The notes under the pieces were generated by a model. It ran no database searches. It worked only from the letters and a program-made list of their open reading frames with translations, and had not been told where the DNA came from. DNA of 64,000 nt from Bradyrhizobium sp. U87765 SZCCT0048. Its GTDB lineage: Bacteria > Pseudomonadota > Alphaproteobacteria > Rhizobiales > Xanthobacteraceae. Where the stretch lies: assembly GCF_018131225.1 (NCBI RefSeq), contig NZ_JAFCMM010000002.1, positions 558,001 through 622,000 on the forward strand, given 5' to 3'. Of the stretch, positions 1 through 10,965 are shown piece by piece. Every line of letters starts with the position of its first letter. The first letter of the stretch is position 1. A program made the translations under genes and the position numbers.

Positions 1-7
1 CGCCATC

Positions 8-643
8 GTGTTCTCCGCCTGGTCGCTGATGCCAGCGCCACTCACCGCCGCGAGCCCGGACCTCGCCCGCCTCGTCATGATCATGATCGCAACATTGCTG
101 GTCGCCATCATCGTCGGCCTGCTGCGCATTCGCTTCATCGCGGCGATGGCCCGCGAGCGCGAGCGGCGCGCCGCGGTCGAACGATTGTCGGGAGCGCTCG
201 ACCAGATGGAAGTCGGCGTCGTCCTGCTCGATGCCGATACCCGCGCGCAATTCATCAATCGCGCCTATCGCCAGATGTTTCGCCTCAGCGACGAGCAGGC
301 CGCAAGCCGCCCGCCGTTCGTCGCGCTGATGTACCACGGCCGCGACATCCACGCCTACGAGATCCCCGAGGACGAGGTCGGCGCCTACATCTCGGCACGG
401 ATCGCAGAGGTCCGCAGCGGCGATCCGACGCCCGTCGATCTGCGGCTCAGCAGCGGCCAGGTGCTGCGTTTCCGCTGCGCCGTCCTGCCGGATGGCGGGC
501 GCATGCTGACCTATATCCCGATCACGGACCTGATCCGGCGCTCCGACAATCCCGCCGACCGCGACCGTCTGATCGCCCGCCGTACTGGCGATGGCGACTG
601 GCTTCGCGGCCACGCCGGCGGCATGCTGGGCGCCGCCGAATAG
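8..643 (+). CDS. Membrane-anchored PAS-domain protein (possibly 5' truncated)
   Basis: One hydrophobic segment (about residues 22-42) is followed by a short charged, coiled-coil-like stretch rich in RER and by a single PAS domain (about 60-175; core phrases MEVGVVLLDAD and FINRAYRQMF). The frame then ends with no kinase, GGDEF or other output domain. Known PAS folds bind small ligands or mediate signalling contacts; which applies here is unknown. A GTG at base 8 could start it, but the frame stays open to the window edge, so the real start may lie outside. The PAS segment resembles those in large alphaproteobacterial sensor proteins, so it may be a stand-alone sensor or the end of a longer protein. 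PAS is seen clearly; the role is open. Confidence 0.6.
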   Translation: MFSAWSLMPAPLTAASPDLARLVMIMIATLLVAIIVGLLRIRFIAAMARERERRAAVERLSGALDQMEVGVVLLDADTRAQFINRAYRQMFRLSDEQAASRPPFVALMYHGRDIHAYEIPEDEVGAYISARIAEVRSGDPTPVDLRLSSGQVLRFRCAVLPDGGRMLTYIPITDLIRRSDNPADRDRLIARRTGDGDWLRGHAGGMLGAAE

Positions 644-1144
644 ACCGGCACGCGCTGTGGACAAGTGGATGCCCTGCGGCAGCAACCGTTCCCCGCCGGC
701 CGTCGCCCCGCCGCGGCTACCCCCTTGAACCCGTGCATCAATCGCGCGCCGGGCCGGCCGGCGGGACGGCCTTCGTTCCGCCAACCACGTCATAAATGCA
801 CAACAAAACCGCACTAGCCTTTCGATCGTGCGCTGATCGACCCCCCGTCGCTGATCAAGCGTGCCGGGCGCGTTGCCGTGGTTTGCAATCTGGCATGCGC
901 CCTTTCTCAGAGACGAGCATTTGATACGGCAACCCCAGTCTCCATCTTGCCGGACAATGCTATCGGGCGGTCCTCGCCAGTCGCCGCGTCTGGCCGGGAC
1001 CGCCCATTTTTCAGGTCCGGCTCATGAGGTGGCCACCCGACCAGCGCGCCGGCGAACTCGAACTTTTTTGTCAGGAACCATCGCGTTCACGCCTCCGACC
1101 CGGTATCACTCCGCCCAACAATCCAACCGGCCCGCTCAATCCCG
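644..1144. other. 501-base gap without a convincing gene
   Basis: Two short frames cross this stretch, but their protein sequences are Arg/Pro-rich with no domain and look like GC-driven noise. It should hold the promoter of the acyltransferase gene downstream. I see no tRNA cloverleaf, no strong terminator hairpin and no repeat. Confidence 0.5.
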
Positions 1145-1984
1145 ATGATCCGCCTTCCCCTGATCGTTATCACCCTGCTCGTGCTCACGCTGGTGCTGCT
1201 GCCGTTCCAGCTGATCGGCATCGTGTTCGACAATCGTCTGCAGCGCATCGTGCCGCACCTGTTCCACCGCGCGGTCTGCGCCGTGATCGGCATCCGCATC
1301 CATCAGGTGGGCCACTGCGCCCCTGACCGGCCGATGCTGATCCTGTCCAATCACGTGTCCTGGCTCGACATCATTGTCGTGACCGCGGTGACGCCGGTGG
1401 TGTTTGTCGCCAAGCACGAGGTCGCGCGCTGGCCGCTGTTCGGCTGGCTGGCGAAACTGCAGCGCACGATCTTCATCGAGCGCGAGCGACGGCAGAAGAC
1501 CGGCGCGGTGGCGCGCGAAATGGGCGACCGCCTCACGGGCGGCGATACCGTGGTGCTGTTTGCCGAAGGCACCTCGAGCGACGGCAACCGCATCCTGCCG
1601 TTCCGTTCGGCGCTGATCGGCTCCGTGCACCACGCCCTCGGCAACTCGACCCATCACGCCAGCATCACCGTGCAGCCGCTGTCGCTCGCCTATGTCGGCT
1701 TCGGCGGCGTGCCCGCCGGCCGGGCGCTGCGCAACAAGCTCGCCTGGTACGGCGATGTCGACCTGATCCCGCACATGCTCGACGTGCTGCGCGCCGGCGC
1801 CGTCGACGTCACCGTGAGCTGGGGACCTGCGACGGCCTACGACATGAGTGCCGACCGCAAGCAGATCGCACGTGATGCCGAACGCTCGGTGCGCCAGATG
1901 AACGCGGCGGCGCTGCGTCATCCGACCGGGCGGCCCGCCGCGCCTGCTCCCGAGGTCGCAGAGCCGGTGCCCGGCATCGCCTGA
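1145..1984 (+). CDS. 1-acyl-sn-glycerol-3-phosphate acyltransferase family (PlsC-like)
   Basis: 279 aa. A hydrophobic N-terminal segment (about 3-28) anchors the protein to the inner membrane. The acyltransferase HX4D motif is NHVSWLD (His70, Asp75), and the acceptor-site motif is FAEGTSSDG (about 139-147). These are the two defining blocks of the PlsC/LPLAT family, which moves an acyl group from acyl-ACP or acyl-CoA onto lysophosphatidic acid or a related lysolipid. A relative such as the ornithine-lipid enzyme OlsA has the same motifs, so the exact acceptor is not settled. The tail after residue 260 is Pro/Ala-rich. The gene stands alone; downstream is a Cys-rich small protein after a 118-base gap. 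Confidence 0.85.
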   Translation: MIRLPLIVITLLVLTLVLLPFQLIGIVFDNRLQRIVPHLFHRAVCAVIGIRIHQVGHCAPDRPMLILSNHVSWLDIIVVTAVTPVVFVAKHEVARWPLFGWLAKLQRTIFIERERRQKTGAVAREMGDRLTGGDTVVLFAEGTSSDGNRILPFRSALIGSVHHALGNSTHHASITVQPLSLAYVGFGGVPAGRALRNKLAWYGDVDLIPHMLDVLRAGAVDVTVSWGPATAYDMSADRKQIARDAERSVRQMNAAALRHPTGRPAAPAPEVAEPVPGIA

Positions 1985-2102
1985 CACGCTTGCGCAATGC
2001 AGGCCATTGTCATTCTCTGGTGTCCGGGCTCGCCTCTCCGCGCATCATGGCGCAGGATGAGGGCTCACAAAGAGAGATTCTGAATCGCGAGGTCCCGAAG
2101 CC

Positions 2103-2318
2103 GTGACCGAATCGGCCGTCCAATCGTCGTCAGCCGCGCCGCCCGCACGGCGCCTTGTCTGCGAGCGCTGCGGCACCGCGTTCGGCTGCGAGTTGTCGAC
2201 CGCCTGCTGGTGCCACGCCGAGACTGCCCGCCTGCCGATGCCGAAGACGCCCGGCGGCGACTGCCTGTGCCCGGACTGCCTGCGGGCAGCGGCTGCGGCC
2301 GCAGCGCCGCAATCGTGA
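2103..2318 (+). CDS. Cysteine-rich CWC family small protein
   Basis: 71 aa starting at GTG. Its signature is CERCGTAFGC, then CWC, then CLCPDCL. This is the layout of the cysteine-rich CWC family (paired CxxC-type ligands), which probably binds a metal such as zinc. Function is unknown for the family. The Ala-rich tail is low-complexity. It is convergent with the GST gene downstream, 39 bases away. Family assignment is confident because the spacing of the seven cysteines fits; any role would be guesswork. Confidence 0.75.
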   Translation: MTESAVQSSSAAPPARRLVCERCGTAFGCELSTACWCHAETARLPMPKTPGGDCLCPDCLRAAAAAAAPQS

Positions 2319-2357
2319 GCCGCGCGAGCACAGCACCGCAGACCCCGGACCTGATCG

Positions 2358-3056
2358 CTAGACCTCGTACCCCGGCGACTGGCGCGCGAGGCCGCCAAAC
2401 GCATCGAGCAGTCGCTCGCGCCAGGCGTAGACGGCATCCTCTTCCTTGAGCAGCTTGAACGGGCTGGTCGCCCGCGCCCACTGGAAGCCGCCGAACACGA
2501 TGTAGTCGGCATAGTTCGGCGCTGCACCGCCGATGAACGGCTGCGCCCGCAACATCAGGCGCAGCGGATCGAGCGACTTGCGGAAGACCTCGATGCCCTT
2601 GTCCCGGGTTGCCGCTGTCTCCTCCAGGGTCCGGCCGAGCCGCGCCTCGCGCGTCGTGCGGAAGTAGGCCTGGTCGGCCGCAGGCAGATGGTTTTGGTAG
2701 ATGTCGAAGACAATCAGCGGAAACAGGCCGCCGACGATGACGACATCTCCCCAGCCGTTGATCATGCGCGCCATGGCCCGGCCGCCATCGCCGCCGAACA
2801 GCGACGGACGGTCGGGATAGGTGTCCTCGAGGTAGGTGGCGATGACCCAGGAATCGACGACGGTCTTGTCGCCATCGAGCAGCACCGGCACCTTGTCCGA
2901 GCCATGCGGCGCAATCGCCGCCTTCTCGGTGAAGCGCCAGGGGATCGTCTGAACGTCGAGCCCCTTGTGCGCCAGGGCGAGACGGGTGCGCCAGCAATAC
3001 GGGCTGAACGGACGTGTCGCGTCGCTGCCAACCAGCTCGTAGAGCTTGCGCACCAC
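2358..3056 (-). CDS. Glutathione S-transferase family protein (beta-etherase-like group)
   Basis: 232 aa with a GTG start and an AAGGG ribosome-binding site a few bases upstream. The N-terminal thioredoxin-like GST domain has the FSPYCWRTRLAL motif, where the Ser/Cys region is the usual glutathione-activating site, then KVPVLLDGD with the cis-proline and DSWVIATYLEDTYP, the gamma-glutamyl binding block. The C-terminal half is the helical GST domain. The FSPYCW form is typical of the subgroup that includes bacterial beta-etherases LigE/LigF, but substrate cannot be read from sequence. It starts 4 bases after the end of the upstream GST gene, so the two GSTs form one transcription unit. Confidence 0.85.
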   Translation of the reverse strand: MVRKLYELVGSDATRPFSPYCWRTRLALAHKGLDVQTIPWRFTEKAAIAPHGSDKVPVLLDGDKTVVDSWVIATYLEDTYPDRPSLFGGDGGRAMARMINGWGDVVIVGGLFPLIVFDIYQNHLPAADQAYFRTTREARLGRTLEETAATRDKGIEVFRKSLDPLRLMLRAQPFIGGAAPNYADYIVFGGFQWARATSPFKLLKEEDAVYAWRERLLDAFGGLARQSPGYEV

Positions 3057-3060
3057 GGCG

Positions 3061-3765
3061 TCAGCCCTTCACCACCGAGGCGGTCTGGCCGAACAGGATC
3101 TTTTTCTGCTCGTCGGTGCGGATGCCGCCGCCGTCGGGATTGACCTGCTTGGCGAGCGCATACGCGCGCTCCGTCGCCGGGCGCGCCCGGATCGCCTCGA
3201 ACCAGCGCTTGAGATGCGGAAAGTCCTCGAGCTTCTGGCCCTGGCGCTCGTAGGGCACCACCCATGGATAGCTCGCCATGTCGGCGATCGAGTAGTCGCC
3301 GGCGAGAAATTCGCGGTCGGCGAGACGCTTGTTCAGCACGCCATAGAGACGGTTGGTCTCGTTGACATAGCGGCTGATCGCATAGGGCAGCTTCTCGGGC
3401 GCGTAGATCGCGAAGTGGTGGTTCTGGCCGGCCATCGGGCCGAGGCCCCCCATCTGCCAGAACAGCCACTGCAGGGCATCGTAGCGCGCACGCAGGTCGG
3501 CCGACAGGAACTTGCCCGTCTTCTCGGCGAGGTAGGTCAGGATCGCGCCCGACTCGAAGATCGAGATCGGCTTGCCGCCATCCTTGGGCGCATGGTCGAC
3601 GATCGCCGGCATGCGGTTGTTCGGCGCGATCGCCAGGAACTCGGGCTTGAACTGGTCGCCGGTTCCGATGTTCACCGGGAAGATCTTGTACGGCAGCCCC
3701 GTCTCCTCGAGAAACATCGTGATCTTGTGGCCGTTCGGCGTGGGCCAGTAGTGCAGGTCGATCAT
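3061..3765 (-). CDS. Glutathione S-transferase / YfcG-YghU-like disulfide-bond oxidoreductase
   Basis: 234 aa from the ATG at 3765, chosen because AAGGA sits 7-8 bases before it and the protein then begins MIDLHYWPTPNG as in YfcG-type GSTs; the open frame runs 25 residues further upstream without family similarity. Thr/Asn near residue 9-11 (TPNGHKITMFLEE) are the usual glutathione-contact residues of this Nu-class group. NNRMPAIVDH and FESGAILTYLAEK complete the G-site. Family members act on glutathione disulfides and peroxides. First gene of a two-GST operon, divergent from uvrB. Confidence 0.87.
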   Translation of the reverse strand: MIDLHYWPTPNGHKITMFLEETGLPYKIFPVNIGTGDQFKPEFLAIAPNNRMPAIVDHAPKDGGKPISIFESGAILTYLAEKTGKFLSADLRARYDALQWLFWQMGGLGPMAGQNHHFAIYAPEKLPYAISRYVNETNRLYGVLNKRLADREFLAGDYSIADMASYPWVVPYERQGQKLEDFPHLKRWFEAIRARPATERAYALAKQVNPDGGGIRTDEQKKILFGQTASVVKG

Positions 3766-3997
3766 CGGGGCGGTCCTTGGAGCTCGCGCATGACCCGGAC
3801 CGAGCGGTCCGGCGGCATCCGAAAATAGATGCCATTGCATGCAAGTTCACGCGATCCCCACGGTGAAGTCAATGGCGAGCCACGGCGGCCACGCCGAGGT
3901 GATATGCGCCAACGCATGCCGCCTTCCGTCGCGCAGGCGCGGGCGGAATTGCACGACACACAACGAATTTGTCCGCCGCCATGCCGGCGACCTTCCA

Positions 3998-6913
<2,916 letters not shown>

Positions 6914-7186
6914 CGCCGCTTCCGTTTCACCACCGCAGACGCAGCGTTCGCCGCGTCATGCCCTGAAAGCGGTCGTCGCGGTTGCTGCTGTCATGGCAGC
7001 ATCGCCGTGAACGAACCGGCGCCCACGGTCGCCGTGGCCGACGGCCTCGCACGTGAGGTCCATCGCCACGCAGGCTGGATCACGATGCCGCGCGGAGACA
7101 ACTGGCCCTTCATCTGCCCCCGCGAGTTGCGTTAAGCAGTCTGCGTTCGTTTCATCCGGTCCGTGTTCTCGAGGTTTGCCCTTTCC

Positions 7187-7558
7187 ATGTCTGCGCCCTC
7201 CCCAGCTGTTCTTCCCGAGATCGCCTACGACGATTTTGCCAGGGTCGACCTCCGCCTCGGACGCATCCTCGAGGTGCTGCCGTTTCCCAAAGCCCGCAAT
7301 CCATCCTGGAAGCTGCGCATCGATCTCGGCGACCTCGGCGAGAAGTGGTCGAGCGCACAGATCACCAACTACGCGCCCGAGGACCTCCTCGGCACACAGG
7401 TGATCTGCGTCGCCAACTTCGCGCCGCGCAACATCGCCGGTTTTCTTTCGGAAGTGCTTGTGCTCGGTGTCGCGGACAGCGCAGGCAAGGTGATTCTGCT
7501 GTCGCCACGTGGCACACAAGGTGGGAATTTTCTGCCTAGCGGCGCGAAGATTTATTAA
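7187..7558 (+). CDS. csaA: tRNA-binding domain protein CsaA
   Basis: 123 aa, a single OB-fold tRNA-binding domain like the C-terminal part of some aminoacyl-tRNA synthetases. Key stretches are DFARVDLRLGRI, SSAQITNYAPEDLLGTQV, VANFAPRNIAGFLSEVLVLG and the end PSGAKIY, all typical of CsaA, described as a secretion-linked chaperone and tRNA-binding protein. The length is close to the usual 110 or so. ATG 7187 gives the standard length; a GTG at 7163 would add eight residues. It stands alone, downstream of uvrB. Confidence 0.9.
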   Translation: MSAPSPAVLPEIAYDDFARVDLRLGRILEVLPFPKARNPSWKLRIDLGDLGEKWSSAQITNYAPEDLLGTQVICVANFAPRNIAGFLSEVLVLGVADSAGKVILLSPRGTQGGNFLPSGAKIY

Positions 7559-7750
7559 CCGCGCACGCCGCGTTTCGCTATCTCAAGGCACGATTGAATG
7601 CATTCGGGCGGCGGCATGCGCGACTTCGCCGGCAATGTCGGCACGCCTCTAAGAAATCGGTAACGCTGCACATCCATTTGGCTTGATCAACAGCCGCATG
7701 TTTCACTAGTGCAGGGCACATCCGTCGTTCGAGTATCGCGAGTCTGGTTC

Positions 7751-8206
7751 ATGGACGCATCTTCCGCCCGCCAATGCGTGCTGACCTTTCTCGAAGCCTT
7801 CTATGCCGGGGACGCCGCACGTGTCGCGCAATGCTGCGACGACGGTTTCACCACGCTGACTTATGCGCCGGTGGAGATCTTCCCCCATCTCGGCCTCAAG
7901 CATGGCAAGGAGTGGATTGCGGAATCGATCCGCATCCAGGAGGAGCGGTTCTCCAGCCGCCATCATACGTTGCGCTTCGTCGCGGTCGAAGGCCTGCGGG
8001 TGGCGACGCTGTCCGATGTCAGCCTGGTCAAGCGCAACGACCAGCGCGTGGTCAAACTGACCGTCGGCGAGTTCTTCACTTTGAGTGGCGGCCGCATCCT
8101 GGAACACCGCGCGTTCTTCGACTCGCTCGACCTGCTGCAACAGCTGCTCGGCCGCGATCTCACCGAGGCATTCGCCGCCGGCATCCGCGACGCGATGACC
8201 CGCTAG
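7751..8206 (+). CDS. SnoaL/NTF2-like fold protein
   Basis: 151 aa from the ATG at 7751; residues upstream in the open frame do not resemble the family. The pattern is that of a small alpha+beta cone (NTF2-like/SnoaL-like): a helix with FLEAFYAGDAARVAQCCDDGF, a middle HLGLKHGKEWIAESI, and a C-terminal VGEFFTLSGGRILEHRAFFDSLDLLQQL. Families of this fold include steroid isomerases, epoxide hydrolases and many with no known role, so function is not assigned. A second protein of the same fold lies at 8799-9230 with matching phrases (PIDMFPFLGARRGKEAV against PVEIFPHLGLKHGKEWI), suggesting an old duplication. Confidence 0.75.
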   Translation: MDASSARQCVLTFLEAFYAGDAARVAQCCDDGFTTLTYAPVEIFPHLGLKHGKEWIAESIRIQEERFSSRHHTLRFVAVEGLRVATLSDVSLVKRNDQRVVKLTVGEFFTLSGGRILEHRAFFDSLDLLQQLLGRDLTEAFAAGIRDAMTR

Positions 8207-8289
8207 ACCCGCCCGGCGGCGTTGAACGTTTCCGGGAGCGCTCGCGACCAACGGCGGAACAGCCCCGAATTCGCGAGGCCCGCCCTGCC

Positions 8290-8538
8290 ATGAAACTGAT
8301 CGCCCTCGCCCTGACCGGCCTGATCCTCGGCCTTCTGGTGGGCGCCGCGCTCGGGGCCGGCGCCGGACTGCTGTGGGTCAACCTGGCCCATACCAGCGAT
8401 TTCGAGGGCACAAGCGGCATGCTTGTGTTTCTGACCTTCATGCCGGTCGGCGCGCTGCTCGGCGGGCTGATCGGGGCCGTGGGGCTGGGCGTTGTCGCCG
8501 TGCGGGACGGCCCGCCCGCCGTCCACCGGGATCCCTGA
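8290..8538 (+). CDS. Small two-helix membrane protein of unknown function
   Basis: 82 aa. Two hydrophobic Gly/Ala/Leu-rich stretches (about 3-31 and 44-70) indicate an inner-membrane hairpin. No family is recognised. It lies between two SnoaL-like genes on the same strand, 83 bases after the first. Codon use matches the neighbours, which supports its being real. Confidence 0.55.
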   Translation: MKLIALALTGLILGLLVGAALGAGAGLLWVNLAHTSDFEGTSGMLVFLTFMPVGALLGGLIGAVGLGVVAVRDGPPAVHRDP

Positions 8539-8798
8539 GCGGAACCCGCTGGCCCCCGCCATCGCCCCAAAAGGGCAACTGATCACGTCCTGACCAGACC
8601 CGGGCCATCGCCCGCGATTTGGGCCTGCTGGCATGCCAGGACATTTGTGCAATGCAATAAACGCAATTGTCATTGGGGCGTCCCGCGACTATATCGGCCA
8701 CAACACGTTGGACTGCAGCATCCCTGGGCCCCGCGCCGCGAATGGCGCCCGTGGCCTCTTTGCTGTTTTTTGCACTTCAAATCTCCAAGGCCGGCCGC

Positions 8799-9230
8799 AT
8801 GACAGAGCATAGTCTCTGGCGTTTTTCACGCGCGTTGCACCTTGCCATCAATGACGGCGAGATGGAGCAGCTGGACGCCATTCTGGATGATGAGGTCGAT
8901 TGGGCTATCTACGGACCGATCGACATGTTTCCGTTTCTCGGCGCGCGGCGCGGCAAGGAAGCCGTGCTCGATGTCTGCCGGCAGATCGCCGACAACATCA
9001 GCATTCGCCGCTTCGATCGTGAATCGGTGATGCTGGGCGAGGAACAGGCGTCCTCGCTGGTGCGCTACTCGCTGACGGCTGCGGACTCCAACAAGCCGAT
9101 CAGCGTGCGCGCCGCATACTTCACGCAGTTCAAGCGCGGACGGCTGTCCTGCATGCGCATGGTGCTCGACACCTTCGACCTCGTCGAGCAGGCGCTTGGT
9201 CAGCAGATCCATCTGCCGGCCGCGGTCTGA
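8799..9230 (+). CDS. Second SnoaL/NTF2-like fold protein
   Basis: 143 aa from ATG 8799 (MTEHSLWRFS). The domain layout matches the gene at 7751: an N-terminal helix, then IYGPIDMFPFLGARRGKEAVLDVCRQI and a C-terminal strand ending AAYFTQFKRGRLSCMRMVLDTFDLVEQAL. An N-terminal extension in the open frame has no similarity and is dropped. The presence of Asp and Tyr in the cone is usual but no catalytic set can be picked out. It converges on the scoA-scoB operon, with a strong hairpin between them. Confidence 0.72.
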   Translation: MTEHSLWRFSRALHLAINDGEMEQLDAILDDEVDWAIYGPIDMFPFLGARRGKEAVLDVCRQIADNISIRRFDRESVMLGEEQASSLVRYSLTAADSNKPISVRAAYFTQFKRGRLSCMRMVLDTFDLVEQALGQQIHLPAAV

Positions 9231-9268
9231 CCGCGACTCCGCGACGCGCAAGCTTCCGTTGAAACGCA

Positions 9269-9301
9269 GAACGCCGTCCCGGTGCAGCCGGGACGGCGTT
9301 C
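9269..9301. terminator. Bidirectional hairpin between convergent genes
   Basis: Perfect 14-bp stem, 9269-9282 with 9288-9301, and a 5-base loop. It sits 38 bases after the SnoaL-like stop and 25 bases after the scoB stop, so it can serve both directions. There is no long T run on either side. Confidence 0.75.
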
Positions 9302-9325
9302 GGCGTAGCAGCGCTGTCGGCGCGA

Positions 9326-9976
9326 TCAGGTGTTGGTGAGCGCGACGCGGAAGCCGGCCTCGGTCTTGGCCTTGACCTCGTCGAGCGACACGCCGTCGGC
9401 GAGCTCGATCAGCGTCATGCCATCCTTGCCGTGCTTGTCGATGGTGAACACCGCGAGATCGGTGATCACCATGTCGACGACGCGCTCGCCGGTCAGCGGC
9501 AGCGAGCAGCGCTGCAGCAGCTTGGCGCCGTCCTTGGCGACATGCTCCATCACCACCACCACGCGCTTGACGCCGGCGACGAGATCCATCGCGCCGCCCA
9601 TGCCCTTCACCATCTTGCCGGGGATCATCCAGTTGGCGAGGTCGCCGTTCTCCGCGACCTGCATGGCGCCAAGGATCGACAGGTCGATGTGGCCGCCGCG
9701 CACCATCGCGAACGAGTCCGCGCTGGAGAAGTAGCTGGTGGTCGGCAGCTCGGTGACGGTCTGCTTGCCGGCGTTGATCAGGTCCGGATCCTCTTCGCCC
9801 TCATAGGGGAACGGGCCCATACCGAGCATGCCGTTCTCGCTCTGCAGCTGAACGTCGACGCCTTCGGGAATGTAGTTTGACACCAGCGTCGGAATGCCGA
9901 TGCCGAGGTTGACGTAGAAGCCGTCGCGCAATTCCTTGGCAGCGCGGGCAGCCATCTGTTCACGGGTCCAGGCCAT
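9326..9976 (-). CDS. scoB: 3-oxoacid CoA-transferase subunit B
   Basis: 216 aa. Beta subunit of the enzyme that moves CoA between succinyl-CoA and a 3-oxoacid such as acetoacetate. The active-site glutamate is in [13 protein letters not shown] (Glu47), which forms the covalent glutamyl-CoA intermediate. The N-terminal part [17 protein letters not shown] is the usual class I CoA-transferase entry. It starts 21 bases after scoA, so the two are co-transcribed. Whether the natural acceptor is acetoacetate (ketone-body or PHB use) or 3-oxoadipate (PcaIJ) cannot be told; no pca genes are near, which favours the Sco assignment. Confidence 0.92.
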   Translation of the reverse strand: MAWTREQMAARAAKELRDGFYVNLGIGIPTLVSNYIPEGVDVQLQSENGMLGMGPFPYEGEEDPDLINAGKQTVTELPTTSYFSSADSFAMVRGGHIDLSILGAMQVAENGDLANWMIPGKMVKGMGGAMDLVAGVKRVVVVMEHVAKDGAKLLQRCSLPLTGERVVDMVITDLAVFTIDKHGKDGMTLIELADGVSLDEVKAKTEAGFRVALTNT

Positions 9977-9997
9977 GGGGATTCTCCTCTCGCTGGG

Positions 9998-10705
9998 TCA
10001 GGCTGCCGGGCGCTTGCGCAGGGTGCGCTGCTCGATCCGCTTCAGGGCGGTGCCGACCTCGATGATGCGGTTGACGTAGATGCCGGGCGTGTGGATGTGG
10101 TCGGGATCGATCTCGCCGGCCGGAACCAGGTGCTCGACCTCCGCGACGGTGATGCGCGCCGCGGTCGCCATCATCGGGTTGAAGTTCCGCGCGGTCTTGC
10201 GGAACACGAGATTGCCGGCAGTGTCGCCCTTCCAGGCGTGCACGATCGCGAGGTCCGCGAACAGGCCGGTCTCGAGAATGTACTTCTCGCCGTTGAACTC
10301 CTTCACTTCCTTGCCTTCGGCGATCAGCGTGCCGACACCGGTCTTGGTATAGAAGCCGGGGATGCCCGCGCCGCCGGCGCGGATGCGCTCGGCCAGCGTG
10401 CCCTGCGGATTGAACTCGAGTTCGAGTTCACCGGCGAGGTACTGCTGGGCGAACAGCTTGTTCTCGCCGACATAGGACGAGATCATCTTCTTGATCTGGC
10501 GGGTCTCCAGCAGCCGGCTGAGACCGATGCCGTCGACGCCGGCATTGTTGGAGACGACCGTCAGGCCCTTCACTCCGGACTCGCGCAGCGCGTCCGACAG
10601 GGTCTCGGCGATGCCGCACAGACCAAAACCGCCGGACATGACCATCATGCCGTCCTTGAGGATGCCGTCGAGCGCGGATTTCGCGTCCGGATAGACCTTG
10701 TTCAT
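9998..10705 (-). CDS. scoA: 3-oxoacid CoA-transferase subunit A
   Basis: 235 aa alpha subunit. Conserved stretches are [16 protein letters not shown] (glycine-rich loop), [54 protein letters not shown] and [17 protein letters not shown], all diagnostic of the SCOT alpha subunit. It is the first gene of the pair. The 260-base region to the divergent AsmA-like gene should contain both promoters. Length equals the usual 230-240 residues. Confidence 0.93.
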   Translation of the reverse strand: MNKVYPDAKSALDGILKDGMMVMSGGFGLCGIAETLSDALRESGVKGLTVVSNNAGVDGIGLSRLLETRQIKKMISSYVGENKLFAQQYLAGELELEFNPQGTLAERIRAGGAGIPGFYTKTGVGTLIAEGKEVKEFNGEKYILETGLFADLAIVHAWKGDTAGNLVFRKTARNFNPMMATAARITVAEVEHLVPAGEIDPDHIHTPGIYVNRIIEVGTALKRIEQRTLRKRPAA

Positions 10706-10965
10706 CGCTGTCCAACCTGATCGAAGAGGGAGGGAAGTGCGGAGACTATTAGGCGAAATCGTCGAGACCCGTCAATCTTGGGGGCCGCGCCCCGCCCGCG
10801 CGGCGGGAGCAGGCGGCGCGGCGCCTGCGCACAGGCCGCGGGCGGCGTCCCGCGCCCGGCCGGGGCGGCCGATGGCCTTGAAAGCGTCAAGAAAAACCAT
10901 CAAGTTGCAACCGAACATGGCAGGACCGACGGTCCGCCCGCCAGCAACCTGATCCGGATTACAGT

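Noticed and set aside
861-1326. Two overlapping short frames before the acyltransferase gene
   Set aside because: Pro/Arg-rich, no domain, no ribosome-binding site, and one runs into the real gene in another frame.
3766-3997. LexA (SOS) box before uvrB
   Set aside because: I searched by eye for GTTC-N7-GTTC or GAAC-N7-GAAC and found none, so SOS control is not claimed.
8628-8639. 12-bp palindrome CTGGCATGCCAG as an operator
   Set aside because: It is a single short palindrome with no partner or known family, and it lies in a region where chance palindromes are common.
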